Shown here: piece by piece, positions 6,240 to 15,101 of the stretch
Layout: the number at the start of each line of letters is the position of its first letter
Position numbering within the stretch: the stretch's first letter is position 1
Assembly (NCBI GenBank): GCA_947631875.1
Contig: CANRMV010000012.1
Span: 1-17,743, forward strand
Source: an uncultured Clostridia bacterium
Lineage (GTDB): Bacteria > Bacillota > Clostridia > Christensenellales > UBA1242
DNA: 17,743 nucleotides
Reading direction: 5' to 3'
Position numbers and translations under genes: made by a program
The notes under the pieces: model-generated
The model's database searches: none
Seen by the model: only the letters and a program-made list of their open reading frames with translations
What the model was told of the DNA's origin: nothing

Positions 6240-8430
6240 GTGCTTTTGTTTTGGTTGAATTGTGCAAAACAAAGGTTTTTTCGCTTTGCAATTCGTTGTT
6301 TCCACTCACGGTTGCAACAATTTTTATTGTGCAGTTTTTGTCATTGAAAGGCAGTCGCAAAGTTTTTTCTCCACTTTGATTTGTGAGGATTTGATAGGAA
6401 ACATCATCTTTGAAAATTTGATATTCAAGATGCTTTTGCGTTTGAAGTGAAAGCACAATTTGCCCATTTTCGGCTTTGCACTCTGCCTGTATTTCTGGCG
6501 GCGTGGAAAAGTTTTCAGACACTTCACTTGGCAGATTGAACCGAGAAAACAGGCATGTTTTGCAATATCTTTCGGGTGCATAAGGGCTTGCAAGCACCAG
6601 ACAATGATTGTTTTCTTCTTCCAAAACATCTATTTTTGCCTCAACCACAGAACTTGGAACTTCAAATTGGCATTTTTCATAGTTTTGCGAGGATAAATAA
6701 TTTTTAACAACCTCTGTTGGCTGATTGCCGCCAGCAATTTTTTGTGGCTCATTTTTGAGATTTCCATACCAAACACCAATCACTTCGCTTGGAGTGAAAG
6801 AAATGTTGTAGGCATCAGTGTTTCCCGAGCCTTTTCCAACGGTTCCCGTTTTTGATGCCACTTCAACGTTTTTGACGTCACAAAGTTTGCGGGCGGTTCC
6901 GCTTTTGGCTGTTTCTTGCAAGACGGATGTCATGAGATAGGTGCTGTCTTGCCTAAACACCATTTGAGAGGCGGGTTTATGCACATAAACAAGTTTTCCA
7001 AAGCCATCAGTTATGTATTGAATGAAAGTTGAAGGCGCAAAATTTCCTTGATTCGGAAAAACCGTGTAGGCGGTGGCAAGGTCTTTTAAGGTTAGGCCAT
7101 AAGTCATTCCGCCAAGTGCCAAAGTGTAACTTGTGTCTCTTTCATCAAACTCCAAACCCAATTTTTCAGCATACTGCTTGCCGGTGTCGATGCCAATGTA
7201 ACTTAATGTTTTGATTGCAGGAATGTTGATTGAATTTTTCACAGCATCAGTAACTGAAACATATCCAGAAAACTTTTTGTTGACATTGCTTGGAACATAA
7301 TTTCCAATTTTAATTTCTTCATCCAAAATTTGCGTTTCTGGGCTTACAACATTTTCATTGAAGGCGGGAGTGTAAACAAGCAAAGGCTTTATGCAAGAGG
7401 CAGGCTGGCGCTTAACATCCAAAAGTTTGTATATGCTGTTTCCATGATAGGCGCAAACGCCACAAGTTTTTGCATCTATGACGATTGCCAAATTGTCACA
7501 ATTTTCCACTTCTTGCAAGGAATATTCAAGCGATGCTTGCTTGTCTAAATTGAGATAAGTGTGAATTTTGTAGCCGCCATTCACAATTTGTTTAACAGGC
7601 AAATTCAATATTTTTGACGCCTCATCTATGCTTGCATGTGCATAGGTGTTTAAATTGAATTTTTTTTGCTTTATATCCAAATTTATTGGGCTGTTTTGTG
7701 CTTGCAACTGCTCTTCCACTGAAATGTAGCCATCTTTTTGCATTTCGCTTAAAACCAAGTTTCGCCTTTTTAAACAGTTTGCATAATGCGTGATTGGGCT
7801 GTATTTGCTTGGCGACCTAATCATGCCCGCCAAAGTGCAACTCTCAGACAGAGTGAGGTCCTTTGCCTCTTTGTTGAAATAATATTCGCTGGCGCTTTCA
7901 AGGCCATAGCAGTTGTTTCCAAAAAAGATTATGTTTAAATAACTTTCTAATATGTCGTCCTTACTAAAACTCTTTTCAAGTTTCTTCGTTAAAACCATTT
8001 CTTTTAATTTTCTTTCAAAAGTTTTTTCACCGCTTAAATGGGTGTTTTTGATGAGTTGTTGGCTGATTGTTGAAGCGCCTTCACGAAGGCTCAGCGTGGA
8101 AATGTTTTTTGCCATTGCAACTGCAATTCGTTTGTAATTTAGCCCGTGATGCTTATAAAAATTTTTGTCCTCAATGCTGATAAACGCCTCTTTTGTGTGC
8201 GGTTGAAGGTCATCGAGTTTGCACATTTTTCCGCCTATATCTTCTTTGATTGGGCGGTTGTCTTGCGAATATATGCAAACTGTTTGCGAGGGGCTTTGCA
8301 AGGCTTCGGCTTGGAGCGGAATGGATTGAAATTTGATTAGGCTCACTCCAACAAAACTTCCCATTAAAACAATCGCAAAAATGCCAAAAAGCATTGAATA
8401 AGTTAGACATTTTTTGACAAATTTCTTCAT
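6217..8430 (-). CDS. Class A penicillin-binding protein (PBP1a-type glycosyltransferase/transpeptidase)
   Basis: This bifunctional cell-wall synthase polymerises lipid II and cross-links peptides outside the membrane. Counting from ATG 8430 (737 residues): a basic start and one membrane anchor (about 8-33); a GT51 domain with EDKNFYKHHG (catalytic E87), EGASTISQQL and RKLKEM (E144); and a transpeptidase domain with SCIK (S345, K348), SIN (S400-N402) and KTGT (K527). A tail of about 140 residues follows, with a CxxC pair (C623, C626) and a possible beta-sandwich ending in QKERWYI. I prefer ATG 8430 to ATG 8448: neither has a ribosome binding site, but a -10 box sits exactly 6 bases before 8430. 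The 3' end overlaps the LRR gene stop by 4 bases. The gene interrupts the otherwise familiar recA-to-miaB neighbourhood. It could equally be named pbpA, ponA or mrcA; I give no symbol. Confidence 0.93.
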   Translation of the reverse strand: MKKFVKKCLTYSMLFGIFAIVLMGSFVGVSLIKFQSIPLQAEALQSPSQTVCIYSQDNRPIKEDIGGKMCKLDDLQPHTKEAFISIEDKNFYKHHGLNYKRIAVAMAKNISTLSLREGASTISQQLIKNTHLSGEKTFERKLKEMVLTKKLEKSFSKDDILESYLNIIFFGNNCYGLESASEYYFNKEAKDLTLSESCTLAGMIRSPSKYSPITHYANCLKRRNLVLSEMQKDGYISVEEQLQAQNSPINLDIKQKKFNLNTYAHASIDEASKILNLPVKQIVNGGYKIHTYLNLDKQASLEYSLQEVENCDNLAIVIDAKTCGVCAYHGNSIYKLLDVKRQPASCIKPLLVYTPAFNENVVSPETQILDEEIKIGNYVPSNVNKKFSGYVSVTDAVKNSINIPAIKTLSYIGIDTGKQYAEKLGLEFDERDTSYTLALGGMTYGLTLKDLATAYTVFPNQGNFAPSTFIQYITDGFGKLVYVHKPASQMVFRQDSTYLMTSVLQETAKSGTARKLCDVKNVEVASKTGTVGKGSGNTDAYNISFTPSEVIGVWYGNLKNEPQKIAGGNQPTEVVKNYLSSQNYEKCQFEVPSSVVEAKIDVLEEENNHCLVLASPYAPERYCKTCLFSRFNLPSEVSENFSTPPEIQAECKAENGQIVLSLQTQKHLEYQIFKDDVSYQILTNQSGEKTLRLPFNDKNCTIKIVATVSGNNELQSEKTFVLHNSTKTKAQKERWYI

Positions 8431-8436
8431 TTTTTT

Positions 8437-8466
8437 ATTATGTGTCATATTTTGTCAAAAATTCAA
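8437..8466 (-). promoter_or_regulatory. Probable promoter of the PBP gene, leaderless arrangement
   Basis: On the minus strand TTGAAT (8466-8461), an 18-base spacer and CATAAT (8442-8437) precede ATG 8430 by 6 bases, which puts the predicted transcription start at the A of the ATG. It is nearly back-to-back with the miaB promoter. Confidence 0.45.
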
Positions 8467-8474
8467 AATTATTC

Positions 8475-8503
8475 TTGCCAAAATTGTTATTTTTTTGTAT
8501 AAT
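8475..8503 (+). promoter_or_regulatory. Strong sigma-A promoter of the miaB-mutSL operon, leaderless arrangement
   Basis: TTGCCA (8475-8480), a 17-base spacer and a perfect TATAAT (8498-8503) occur in the 79-base divergent gap. The last base of the -10 box is 7 positions before the A of ATG 8510, where transcription should start. AAGG at 8505-8508 is only one base from the ATG, too close to act as a ribosome binding site. Confidence 0.75.
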
Positions 8504-8509
8504 TAAGGC

Positions 8510-9628
8510 ATGAAATACTTAATTGTGACTTATGGATGCCAAATGAATGTGCACGAATCGGAAAAACTTGCCGCAATTTGCGAAAAGTTGGGCTATGAGG
8601 TGACGGACAAACGCGAGGATGCCGACCTTATTGTTTTTAACACCTGTGCAATTCGTGAAGGCGCGGAAGACAGGGTTTTTGGAAATGTTGGGGCTTTGAA
8701 AAAACTTAAAAAGCAAAAGCCTTCTCTTATTGTTGCTGTTTGCGGCTGTGCAACACAAAAAGAAAGCACTGCAAGTTATATCTATCGCACTTTTCCTTTT
8801 GTGGACATTGTTATTGGCACTTTCAATATGCCTCTTTTTGAAAAATATCTTTTGGCCGTTAAAGAAGGCAGGCAGATGAAACTGCTTTCGGAAGGTGACC
8901 TTGATGAAACCGTGCCATACAAACGAACAAGCGGCGAAAACGCTTGGGTGAACATTATGCAGGGGTGCAACAACTTTTGCACATATTGCATTGTGCCATA
9001 TGTTAAGGGCAGAGAAAAGAGCAGGAAAGAAGAGAACATTTTAAATGAAATAAAAGAAATTATTGCAGAGAAAAAATACAAAAAAATCACACTTTTGGGG
9101 CAGAATGTGAACTCTTATGGCAAGGACTTAACTCCGCCTGTTTCTTTTGCACAACTTCTGCGTGACATTTGTGCTTTGGAAGGGGATTTCAAACTCACTT
9201 TTATGACTTCGCATCCAAAAGATTTAACTGACGAAGTGATTGATGTTGTTGCGAGTGAGGACAAAATTTTAAAAGACATTCATCTTCCAGCGCAAAGCGG
9301 AAACAATCGAATTTTAAACCTTATGAACAGGCGCTACACACGTGAAAAATATCTTGACATAATAAGAAAAATTAGAGAGAAAATTCCAAATGCCAGAATT
9401 ACATCTGACTTTATTGTTGGCTTTCCAACTGAAACAGAAGAAGAGTTTCAAGACACCATGACGCTTGTGCAGGAAGTTGGATTTGACGGAATTTTTGCTT
9501 TTATGTATTCTCCGCGAGAAGGAACAGTTGCAAGCAAAATGGACGGGCAAATTCCACAAAAAGAAAAGCAAAGGCGAGTGAATTTGCTGCTTGGGCTTGA
9601 AAAGAAAATTCAAAAGGGGAAGAAATGA
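8510..9628 (+). CDS. miaB: tRNA-2-methylthio-N6-dimethylallyladenosine synthase MiaB, lacking the TRAM domain
   Basis: MiaB is a radical-SAM methylthiotransferase that converts i6A37 to ms2i6A37 in tRNAs reading U-starting codons. The N-terminal cluster ligands are C10 (TYGCQMN), C46 (FNTCAIRE) and C80 (CGCATQ). The radical-SAM cluster is CNNFCTYC (C153, C157, C160), followed by IVPYVKGREKSR, a MiaB signature. LLGQNVNSYG and HLPAQSGN are further family strings. The protein starts right at the first catalytic strand, as in other short MiaBs, but ends after 372 residues at EKKIQKGKK. The usual C-terminal TRAM domain of about 60 residues is missing. The stop overlaps the mutS start, with no leftover coding sequence, so the shortening is not a recent frameshift. 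It is first in an operon that also holds miaA, which makes its substrate. Confidence 0.94.
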   Translation: MKYLIVTYGCQMNVHESEKLAAICEKLGYEVTDKREDADLIVFNTCAIREGAEDRVFGNVGALKKLKKQKPSLIVAVCGCATQKESTASYIYRTFPFVDIVIGTFNMPLFEKYLLAVKEGRQMKLLSEGDLDETVPYKRTSGENAWVNIMQGCNNFCTYCIVPYVKGREKSRKEENILNEIKEIIAEKKYKKITLLGQNVNSYGKDLTPPVSFAQLLRDICALEGDFKLTFMTSHPKDLTDEVIDVVASEDKILKDIHLPAQSGNNRILNLMNRRYTREKYLDIIRKIREKIPNARITSDFIVGFPTETEEEFQDTMTLVQEVGFDGIFAFMYSPREGTVASKMDGQIPQKEKQRRVNLLLGLEKKIQKGKK

Positions 9629-12249
9629 GCGAACTAACAAAAAAAATTGACAGAAATTTGCTGTCGCCAATGATGAGAAAATATCTTGAAATGAAGGACA
9701 ATTATGAAGATTGTATGCTTTTTTATAGGCTTGGCGACTTTTATGAACTTTTCTTTGATGATGCCATTGAGGCCTCAAAAGTTTTGGATTTAACGCTCAC
9801 GGGCAAAAGTTGTGGCCTCACTGAGCGTGCGCCAATGTGCGGAGTGCCTTATCACGCGGCGGAAGGATATATTGCAAAACTCATTGCAAAGGGATATAAA
9901 GTTGCAATTTGTGAGCAGTTTGGAACAGAGCCTCGTGCGGGCGAAAAGGTTGTTGACAGAGATGTTGTGAAAATTGTCACAGCCGGAACGGTGACTGATG
10001 ATAGCATGCTTGATGAAAGCAAAAACAATTACATAATGGCACTATACAAAAATGGGGACAAACTTTCAGTTTGCTTTTGCGATATAACCACAGGCGATTT
10101 TGGGCTTTGTGCATATGAGGAAAATCTGGAAGGGAATTTGTCGGATATTTTAAGCAGACTTCAACCTTCGCAGGTGATTGGAAACTCTGAAAGTGGCGCA
10201 CTTTACAAAGATTTGCCACTTTTAAAAACAGGCGCTTTTCCAAGATTTGAAGCCTATTTTGATTATGCTTTTTCTGTTGAAAACGCAAAAAGTTTAATTC
10301 CTTCCTTCTTTGGCGAGAATGCCATTTCCGTTTTTGAACTTTCAAAAGAAGAACTTCCTGTTATCGGCGGAATTTTGCAATATTTGCAGGAAACGCAGAA
10401 ACGTTCGCTTAAAAACATAAACAAAATCACAAAGATAAAAAATTCCAATTATGTTTGTTTGGACATGAACACAAGACGAAATTTGGAACTTGTTGAAAGC
10501 ATTAGAGAACGCAAAAGATATGGCTCTCTTTTGTGGCTTATGGACAAAACTGAAACAAGCATGGGCGCAAGGCGTTTCCGCTTTCTGTTTGACCATCCAA
10601 GCACAAATTCAACTGAGATAAACGAAAGATTGGATGCGGTGGAGGAACTTTCCAAAAACCTTATTTTGCGAGACAAATTGTCGCAAAGTTTGTCGCAAGT
10701 GAGAGATATTGAGCGTGCTTGCGGAAAAATTGCTTATGGAAACATCACGCCTGTGGAACTTGTCAATTTGAAATTGTCTTTGCAGCAAATTCCTGTTATT
10801 CGACAGGCATTGCAAAATGTCACATCCAAAAGGCTGATAAGTTGCCTTGAACACATTAAGGACTTCACCGAAATTGCCAATTTGCTTGAAAAGGCAATTC
10901 GTAATGATGCTGGCTCTTCAATGAAAGAAGGGAATTATATTAAAGCAGGCTTCAATGTTGAACTTGACTCCCTACGGAATGCCAAAGAAACGGCAGATGC
11001 TCAATGCAAAGAACTTGAAAGGCTGGAAAGAGAGCAAACAGGAATAAAGAATTTAAGAATAAGTTCAAACAATGTTTTTGGCTATTACATTGAGGTTTCA
11101 AAGGGGCAAAAGGACCTTGTGCCTTTGCGTTACATAAGAAAACAAACGCTTGCAACTGGTGAGAGATACACCACCGCCGATTTGAAACAAATTGAGGAAA
11201 GAATTTTAAATTCCAAAGAAAATGCTTTGAAATTGGAAGAAAAGTTGTATGCCGCGCTTTTGGAATATTTGTGCAACTTCTTGAAAGATTTTGAGGAAAG
11301 TGCAAAAGCGATTGCCGATGTGGACGCGTTGTTGTCGCTCGCACAAGCGGCAGTGCTTTACAATTTCACCAAGCCAACAATAAATCGAAATGTCAAAAAA
11401 ATAAACATTGTTGGCGGCAGGCATCCTATTGTTGAAAAGTTTGCAAAAGAAAATTCTTTTATTGCCAACGACACCTATCTTGACAATGACGAAAACAAAA
11501 TGATGATAATCACAGGCCCAAACATGGCAGGAAAAAGCACATATATGAGGCAGGTGGCAATTATCACTTTCTTGGCGCATATTGGCAGTTTTGTGCCTGC
11601 AAAAAGCGCTGAAATTTCAATTACTGACAGAATTTTCACGCGTGTTGGAGCATCGGATGACTTGGCGTTTGGGCAAAGCACGTTCATGGTTGAAATGAGC
11701 GAAGTTGCAAACATTTTGGCAAACGCAACAGAAAAAAGTTTGGTCATTTTGGATGAAATTGGGCGAGGAACATCAACTTTTGATGGGCTTGCCATTGCTT
11801 GGGCAGTTGTGGAATATATTGCAAAAAATTTGAAATGCAAAACGCTTTTTGCCACCCATTATCACGAACTTTCCGAACTTGAAGGCGTGATTTCGGGCGT
11901 GAAAAATTACAAAATAACCGTAAAAGAGATAAATGACACCATTGTGTTCTTGCGAAAAATTGTTAGAGGGCATGCAAACAAAAGTTTTGGAATTGAAGTT
12001 GCTCGTCTTGCTGGCGTTCCGGAGAACGTTATTGACCGTGCAAAAGAAATTTCAATCAATCTTGAAAATGTGAATCAAAAACTTGACCTAGACATCTTTG
12101 GCGAAAACGAAGAAAGAATGCGCAAAGAGAAAAACAACAAACTTGGGCAAAAAATCCTTTCAATTTTGAAAGACATAGACATGAACAGGGTTACGCCAAT
12201 GGAAAGTTTTGAAATGTTGAATGACCTTGTGAATAAGGCAAAGGAATAA
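9625..12249 (+). CDS. mutS: DNA mismatch repair protein MutS
   Basis: MutS recognises mispairs and small loops and, with ATP, recruits MutL. The mismatch-reading Phe-x-Glu is F39-Y-E41 in LGDFYELF. Connector, lever and clamp domains follow, and then the ABC-type ATPase: Walker A GPNMAGKST at 631-639, Walker B LVILDEIGRG with D710 and E711, and ATHYHEL from about 743. The 874 residues are normal for the family. A short C-terminal stretch (QKLDLDIFGE) could be a sliding-clamp binding peptide; this is tentative. ATG 9625 overlaps the miaB stop by 4 bases and has AAGGGGAAG just upstream, inside miaB. No MutH is seen, as expected outside gamma-proteobacteria. Confidence 0.98.
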   Translation: MSELTKKIDRNLLSPMMRKYLEMKDNYEDCMLFYRLGDFYELFFDDAIEASKVLDLTLTGKSCGLTERAPMCGVPYHAAEGYIAKLIAKGYKVAICEQFGTEPRAGEKVVDRDVVKIVTAGTVTDDSMLDESKNNYIMALYKNGDKLSVCFCDITTGDFGLCAYEENLEGNLSDILSRLQPSQVIGNSESGALYKDLPLLKTGAFPRFEAYFDYAFSVENAKSLIPSFFGENAISVFELSKEELPVIGGILQYLQETQKRSLKNINKITKIKNSNYVCLDMNTRRNLELVESIRERKRYGSLLWLMDKTETSMGARRFRFLFDHPSTNSTEINERLDAVEELSKNLILRDKLSQSLSQVRDIERACGKIAYGNITPVELVNLKLSLQQIPVIRQALQNVTSKRLISCLEHIKDFTEIANLLEKAIRNDAGSSMKEGNYIKAGFNVELDSLRNAKETADAQCKELERLEREQTGIKNLRISSNNVFGYYIEVSKGQKDLVPLRYIRKQTLATGERYTTADLKQIEERILNSKENALKLEEKLYAALLEYLCNFLKDFEESAKAIADVDALLSLAQAAVLYNFTKPTINRNVKKINIVGGRHPIVEKFAKENSFIANDTYLDNDENKMMIITGPNMAGKSTYMRQVAIITFLAHIGSFVPAKSAEISITDRIFTRVGASDDLAFGQSTFMVEMSEVANILANATEKSLVILDEIGRGTSTFDGLAIAWAVVEYIAKNLKCKTLFATHYHELSELEGVISGVKNYKITVKEINDTIVFLRKIVRGHANKSFGIEVARLAGVPENVIDRAKEISINLENVNQKLDLDIFGENEERMRKEKNNKLGQKILSILKDIDMNRVTPMESFEMLNDLVNKAKE

Positions 12250-12258
12250 GGAGGAAGT

Positions 12259-14208
12259 ATGGCAATTAAAGTTTTGCCACCACGAATTTACAATCGAATT
12301 TCGGCTGGCGAAGTGGTTGAAAAGCCGGCATCCATTGTTAAGGAACTTGTTGAAAACAGTTTGGATGCGGGGGCAACAAAAATTAGAGTGGAAATTGCAG
12401 AGGGCGGAATCAAAAAAATTTCTGTGGCCGACGACGGATGCGGAATTGAAAAAGATGACCTTCCACTTGCTTTTTTGCCACATGCAACAAGCAAAATTGC
12501 AGAGGTGACCGACCTTGACAGCATCTCAACTTTGGGATTTCGTGGCGAGGCGCTTGCAAGCATTGCCGCAGTCTGCCAAGTTTCAATTTCCACCAAAACA
12601 AGAAACAGTGAAACAGGTTTTTACATTGAAGCGCAGGGCGGAGAAATTTCAAAAATAAAAGAAATTGCTTCTCTTGACGGAACAACTGTGACCACAGAAA
12701 ATTTGTTTTTTAACACGCCTGCACGTGCAAAATTTTTGCGCAAGCCAAAAACGGAAGAGGCCGACATAACGCATTTGATTGAAAAGTTTATGCTTGCAAG
12801 GCCAGAAGTTGATTTTGTTTATGTTGTGGATGGAAAAGAGGTTTACAGCCATCATTCGGGAAGTTTAGACGAGGTTTTGTATCTCATTTATGGCAAAGAT
12901 GTGTTTGAAAATTTGGTTAAACTCGATTTCTCTGATGAAAACATTGGCGTTTCGGGCTATGTTGTAACGCCAAAAGTTTCAAGGCCAAACAGAACTTATC
13001 AAACGCTGTTTGTCAATGGCAGATTTGTGGAAAACTTTATGGTTTCGGCTTGCGTTCAGGGTGTTTATGAACCATTTTTGATGAAAGGGCGCTTTCCAAT
13101 TTACACAATAAAACTGACGCTTCCTTTTGAAAGCGTGGATGTGAATGTTCATCCAAGCAAAAAAGAGGTTAAGTTTGAAAATTCTTCCAAAGTTTTTGGA
13201 GTGATAAGGCGAGCGGTTGAAAAAGCGCTTATTGGCACTAATTTGATTGCGGATTTTGAGGTTAAAAACAAAGACGAAAAAGAGTGGAGCAAGTTTAGTC
13301 TTGAAAATGACGAAGAGCCAAGACGAACAGGCTTTTATTCCTCGCTAACTGAAAAAATTGCAAATGAGGGCAAAAGTTTTAAGGTGACAGTTTGCAGTGA
13401 CAAAGAGGATGAAAAATTTGTTTCGCCTAAGGAATATCAAGACAAGGGCATTGAGATTATAAATATGCCAGATTTTTCAACCATTAAGGGCGACCAAAGC
13501 CCAAAGAACAGGCCAGGCAGATTTTTCTTTGACCAATCTGGCGACAGCCTGTTGCATGAAGTTGAAATCAATGTGGAGAAGAAGCAGGCACATGAGGAAA
13601 CCTTGCCAGAAGTTAAAGAGGACAGTTTTTTAACATCAAAGGCAGAGGAGATTAAAATTGTTGGCGTTGTGTTTAAAACTTACATCATCACGGAGTTTGA
13701 GGACAGCATCTATATTGTTGACCAGCACGCAATGCATGAAAGGCAACTGTATGACCAGTTGAAAGCCCAAATGGAGAAAAACAATGTGGCAAAACAGGGG
13801 CTGTTGGTGCCATATAAAATTTCACTTGCAACAATGGACAGGCAAATTTTTGAAAGCAAACTTGAAAATTTGAAACAAATTGGTTTTGAGTTTGGCATGG
13901 AAGGCAAAGATTATTGCATAACCGCTGTTCCTTTTGTTATTTCAAACATAAATCTTGAAAAATTTGTTGAAGAAATTTTGCAAGAGGGCGTTTTGAAGGA
14001 CAAAACTGCCAGCGCACTTGTGAATGAAAAACTTTGTCAAACTGCTTGCAAGCACGCAATTAGGGCGGGCGACAGCATAAGTAAAGATGAAATTTTATAT
14101 TTAATCAACAAAATTAAAGAAGGAGTTGCTTTGTGTCCTCACGGCAGACCAATCATTGTGAAAATCACAAGAAAAGAACTTGAAAAAATGTTTAAAAGGA
14201 CCTTATAA
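12259..14208 (+). CDS. mutL: DNA mismatch repair endonuclease MutL
   Basis: MutL couples MutS mismatch recognition to strand nicking and excision. The N-terminal GHKL ATPase has ENSLDAGAT (E32, N33), DDGCGI (58-63), HATSKI and GFRGEAL (93-99). A variable acidic linker covers about residues 340-455. The C-terminal domain carries the metal-binding nuclease motif DQHAMHE (D488-E494), with D499 where DQHA-x2-E-x4-E usually has the last Glu, as well as CPHGRP (626-631). It is therefore the nicking type of MutL, as in Bacillus, and not the E. coli type. The E-to-D change is conservative. ATG 12259 has AAGGAGG (12248-12254), 4 bases away. The 649 residues are normal, and the stop overlaps the miaA start by one base. 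Confidence 0.97.
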   Translation: MAIKVLPPRIYNRISAGEVVEKPASIVKELVENSLDAGATKIRVEIAEGGIKKISVADDGCGIEKDDLPLAFLPHATSKIAEVTDLDSISTLGFRGEALASIAAVCQVSISTKTRNSETGFYIEAQGGEISKIKEIASLDGTTVTTENLFFNTPARAKFLRKPKTEEADITHLIEKFMLARPEVDFVYVVDGKEVYSHHSGSLDEVLYLIYGKDVFENLVKLDFSDENIGVSGYVVTPKVSRPNRTYQTLFVNGRFVENFMVSACVQGVYEPFLMKGRFPIYTIKLTLPFESVDVNVHPSKKEVKFENSSKVFGVIRRAVEKALIGTNLIADFEVKNKDEKEWSKFSLENDEEPRRTGFYSSLTEKIANEGKSFKVTVCSDKEDEKFVSPKEYQDKGIEIINMPDFSTIKGDQSPKNRPGRFFFDQSGDSLLHEVEINVEKKQAHEETLPEVKEDSFLTSKAEEIKIVGVVFKTYIITEFEDSIYIVDQHAMHERQLYDQLKAQMEKNNVAKQGLLVPYKISLATMDRQIFESKLENLKQIGFEFGMEGKDYCITAVPFVISNINLEKFVEEILQEGVLKDKTASALVNEKLCQTACKHAIRAGDSISKDEILYLINKIKEGVALCPHGRPIIVKITRKELEKMFKRTL

Positions 14209-15101
14209 TGAAAAAAGTTGTTTTTATTTTGGGCCCGACAGCAGTTGGAAAATCAGAATTTGCGATTGCTCTTGCAAAAAAGTTCAATGGCGAAATTATT
14301 TCTGCGGACAGCGTTCAAGTTTACAAAAAACTTAACATAGGCTCGGCAAAAATAACGGATATGAAAGGTGTTGTTCATTATGGAATTGACATTTTAGAGC
14401 CAAATGAAAACTTTTCTGTTTTTGATTTTGTGGAGTATTCCAAAAAGAAGATTGACGAAATTTCTGCAAAGGGAAAATTGCCAATCGTTGTTGGCGGAAC
14501 GGGACTATACATCAAGGCGCTCACTGAGGGCTACAACTTGGGGGGAGTTTCAAAAGATGAGGCTTTAAGGGAAAAGTTGGAGGAGGAAGCAAAAAAAATT
14601 GGGCTTGATTTTCTTTATAAAAAACTTCAAGAGATAAATCCTCAAATGGCAGAAAAAACGGATAAAAATAACAAAGTAAGGGTGATTAGGGCGCTTGAAA
14701 TTGCCCTGTCTAATGGCGAAAAAGCAAAAACAGAAACTTACAACATAGACCCACTTTTGATTGCCTTAAATCGAACAAGAGAAAAACTTTATGAAGGCAT
14801 AAATGCACGTGTGGACATTATGTTTAAACAGGGGCTTGTGCAGGAAGTTGAGGGGCTTGTGAGAAGCGGAATAACAAGAGAGTGCCAGGCTATGCGTGCG
14901 ATTGGCTATAAAGAAGTTTTGGATTATCTTGACGGAAAAACAGATTTGGAGACAACCAAAAATCTTATCAAGCAACACACAAGAAACTATGCCAAAAGGC
15001 AGCTAACTTTTTTGCGAGGAATGAACTGCCACATGGTGGATGTTGAAAATGTGGATGAGGCGAAAAAAGAGATTTTTGAGTGTGTTGAGAGGTGGTTATG
15101 A
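14208..15101 (+). CDS. miaA: tRNA dimethylallyltransferase MiaA
   Basis: MiaA transfers the dimethylallyl group of DMAPP to N6 of A37 in tRNAs that read codons starting with U, giving the i6A that MiaB then methylthiolates. The P-loop GPTAVGKS is at residues 9-16. The catalytic and base-recognition loop SADSVQVYK is at 32-40, GGTGLYIKAL starts at 96, and QAMRAIGYKEV lies near residue 228. The family usually has Met where V36 occurs here; this is a mild change. The 297 residues are normal. The start overlaps the mutL stop by one base, with AAAAGGACC just upstream in mutL. No hfq follows, although hfq often does in Bacillota. Confidence 0.97.
   Translation: MKKVVFILGPTAVGKSEFAIALAKKFNGEIISADSVQVYKKLNIGSAKITDMKGVVHYGIDILEPNENFSVFDFVEYSKKKIDEISAKGKLPIVVGGTGLYIKALTEGYNLGGVSKDEALREKLEEEAKKIGLDFLYKKLQEINPQMAEKTDKNNKVRVIRALEIALSNGEKAKTETYNIDPLLIALNRTREKLYEGINARVDIMFKQGLVQEVEGLVRSGITRECQAMRAIGYKEVLDYLDGKTDLETTKNLIKQHTRNYAKRQLTFLRGMNCHMVDVENVDEAKKEIFECVERWL

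Noticed and set aside
9560..9640. MiaB shortened by a frameshift in the window
   Set aside because: No TRAM-like peptide is found in other frames downstream; mutS begins at once with a proper start and ribosome binding site.
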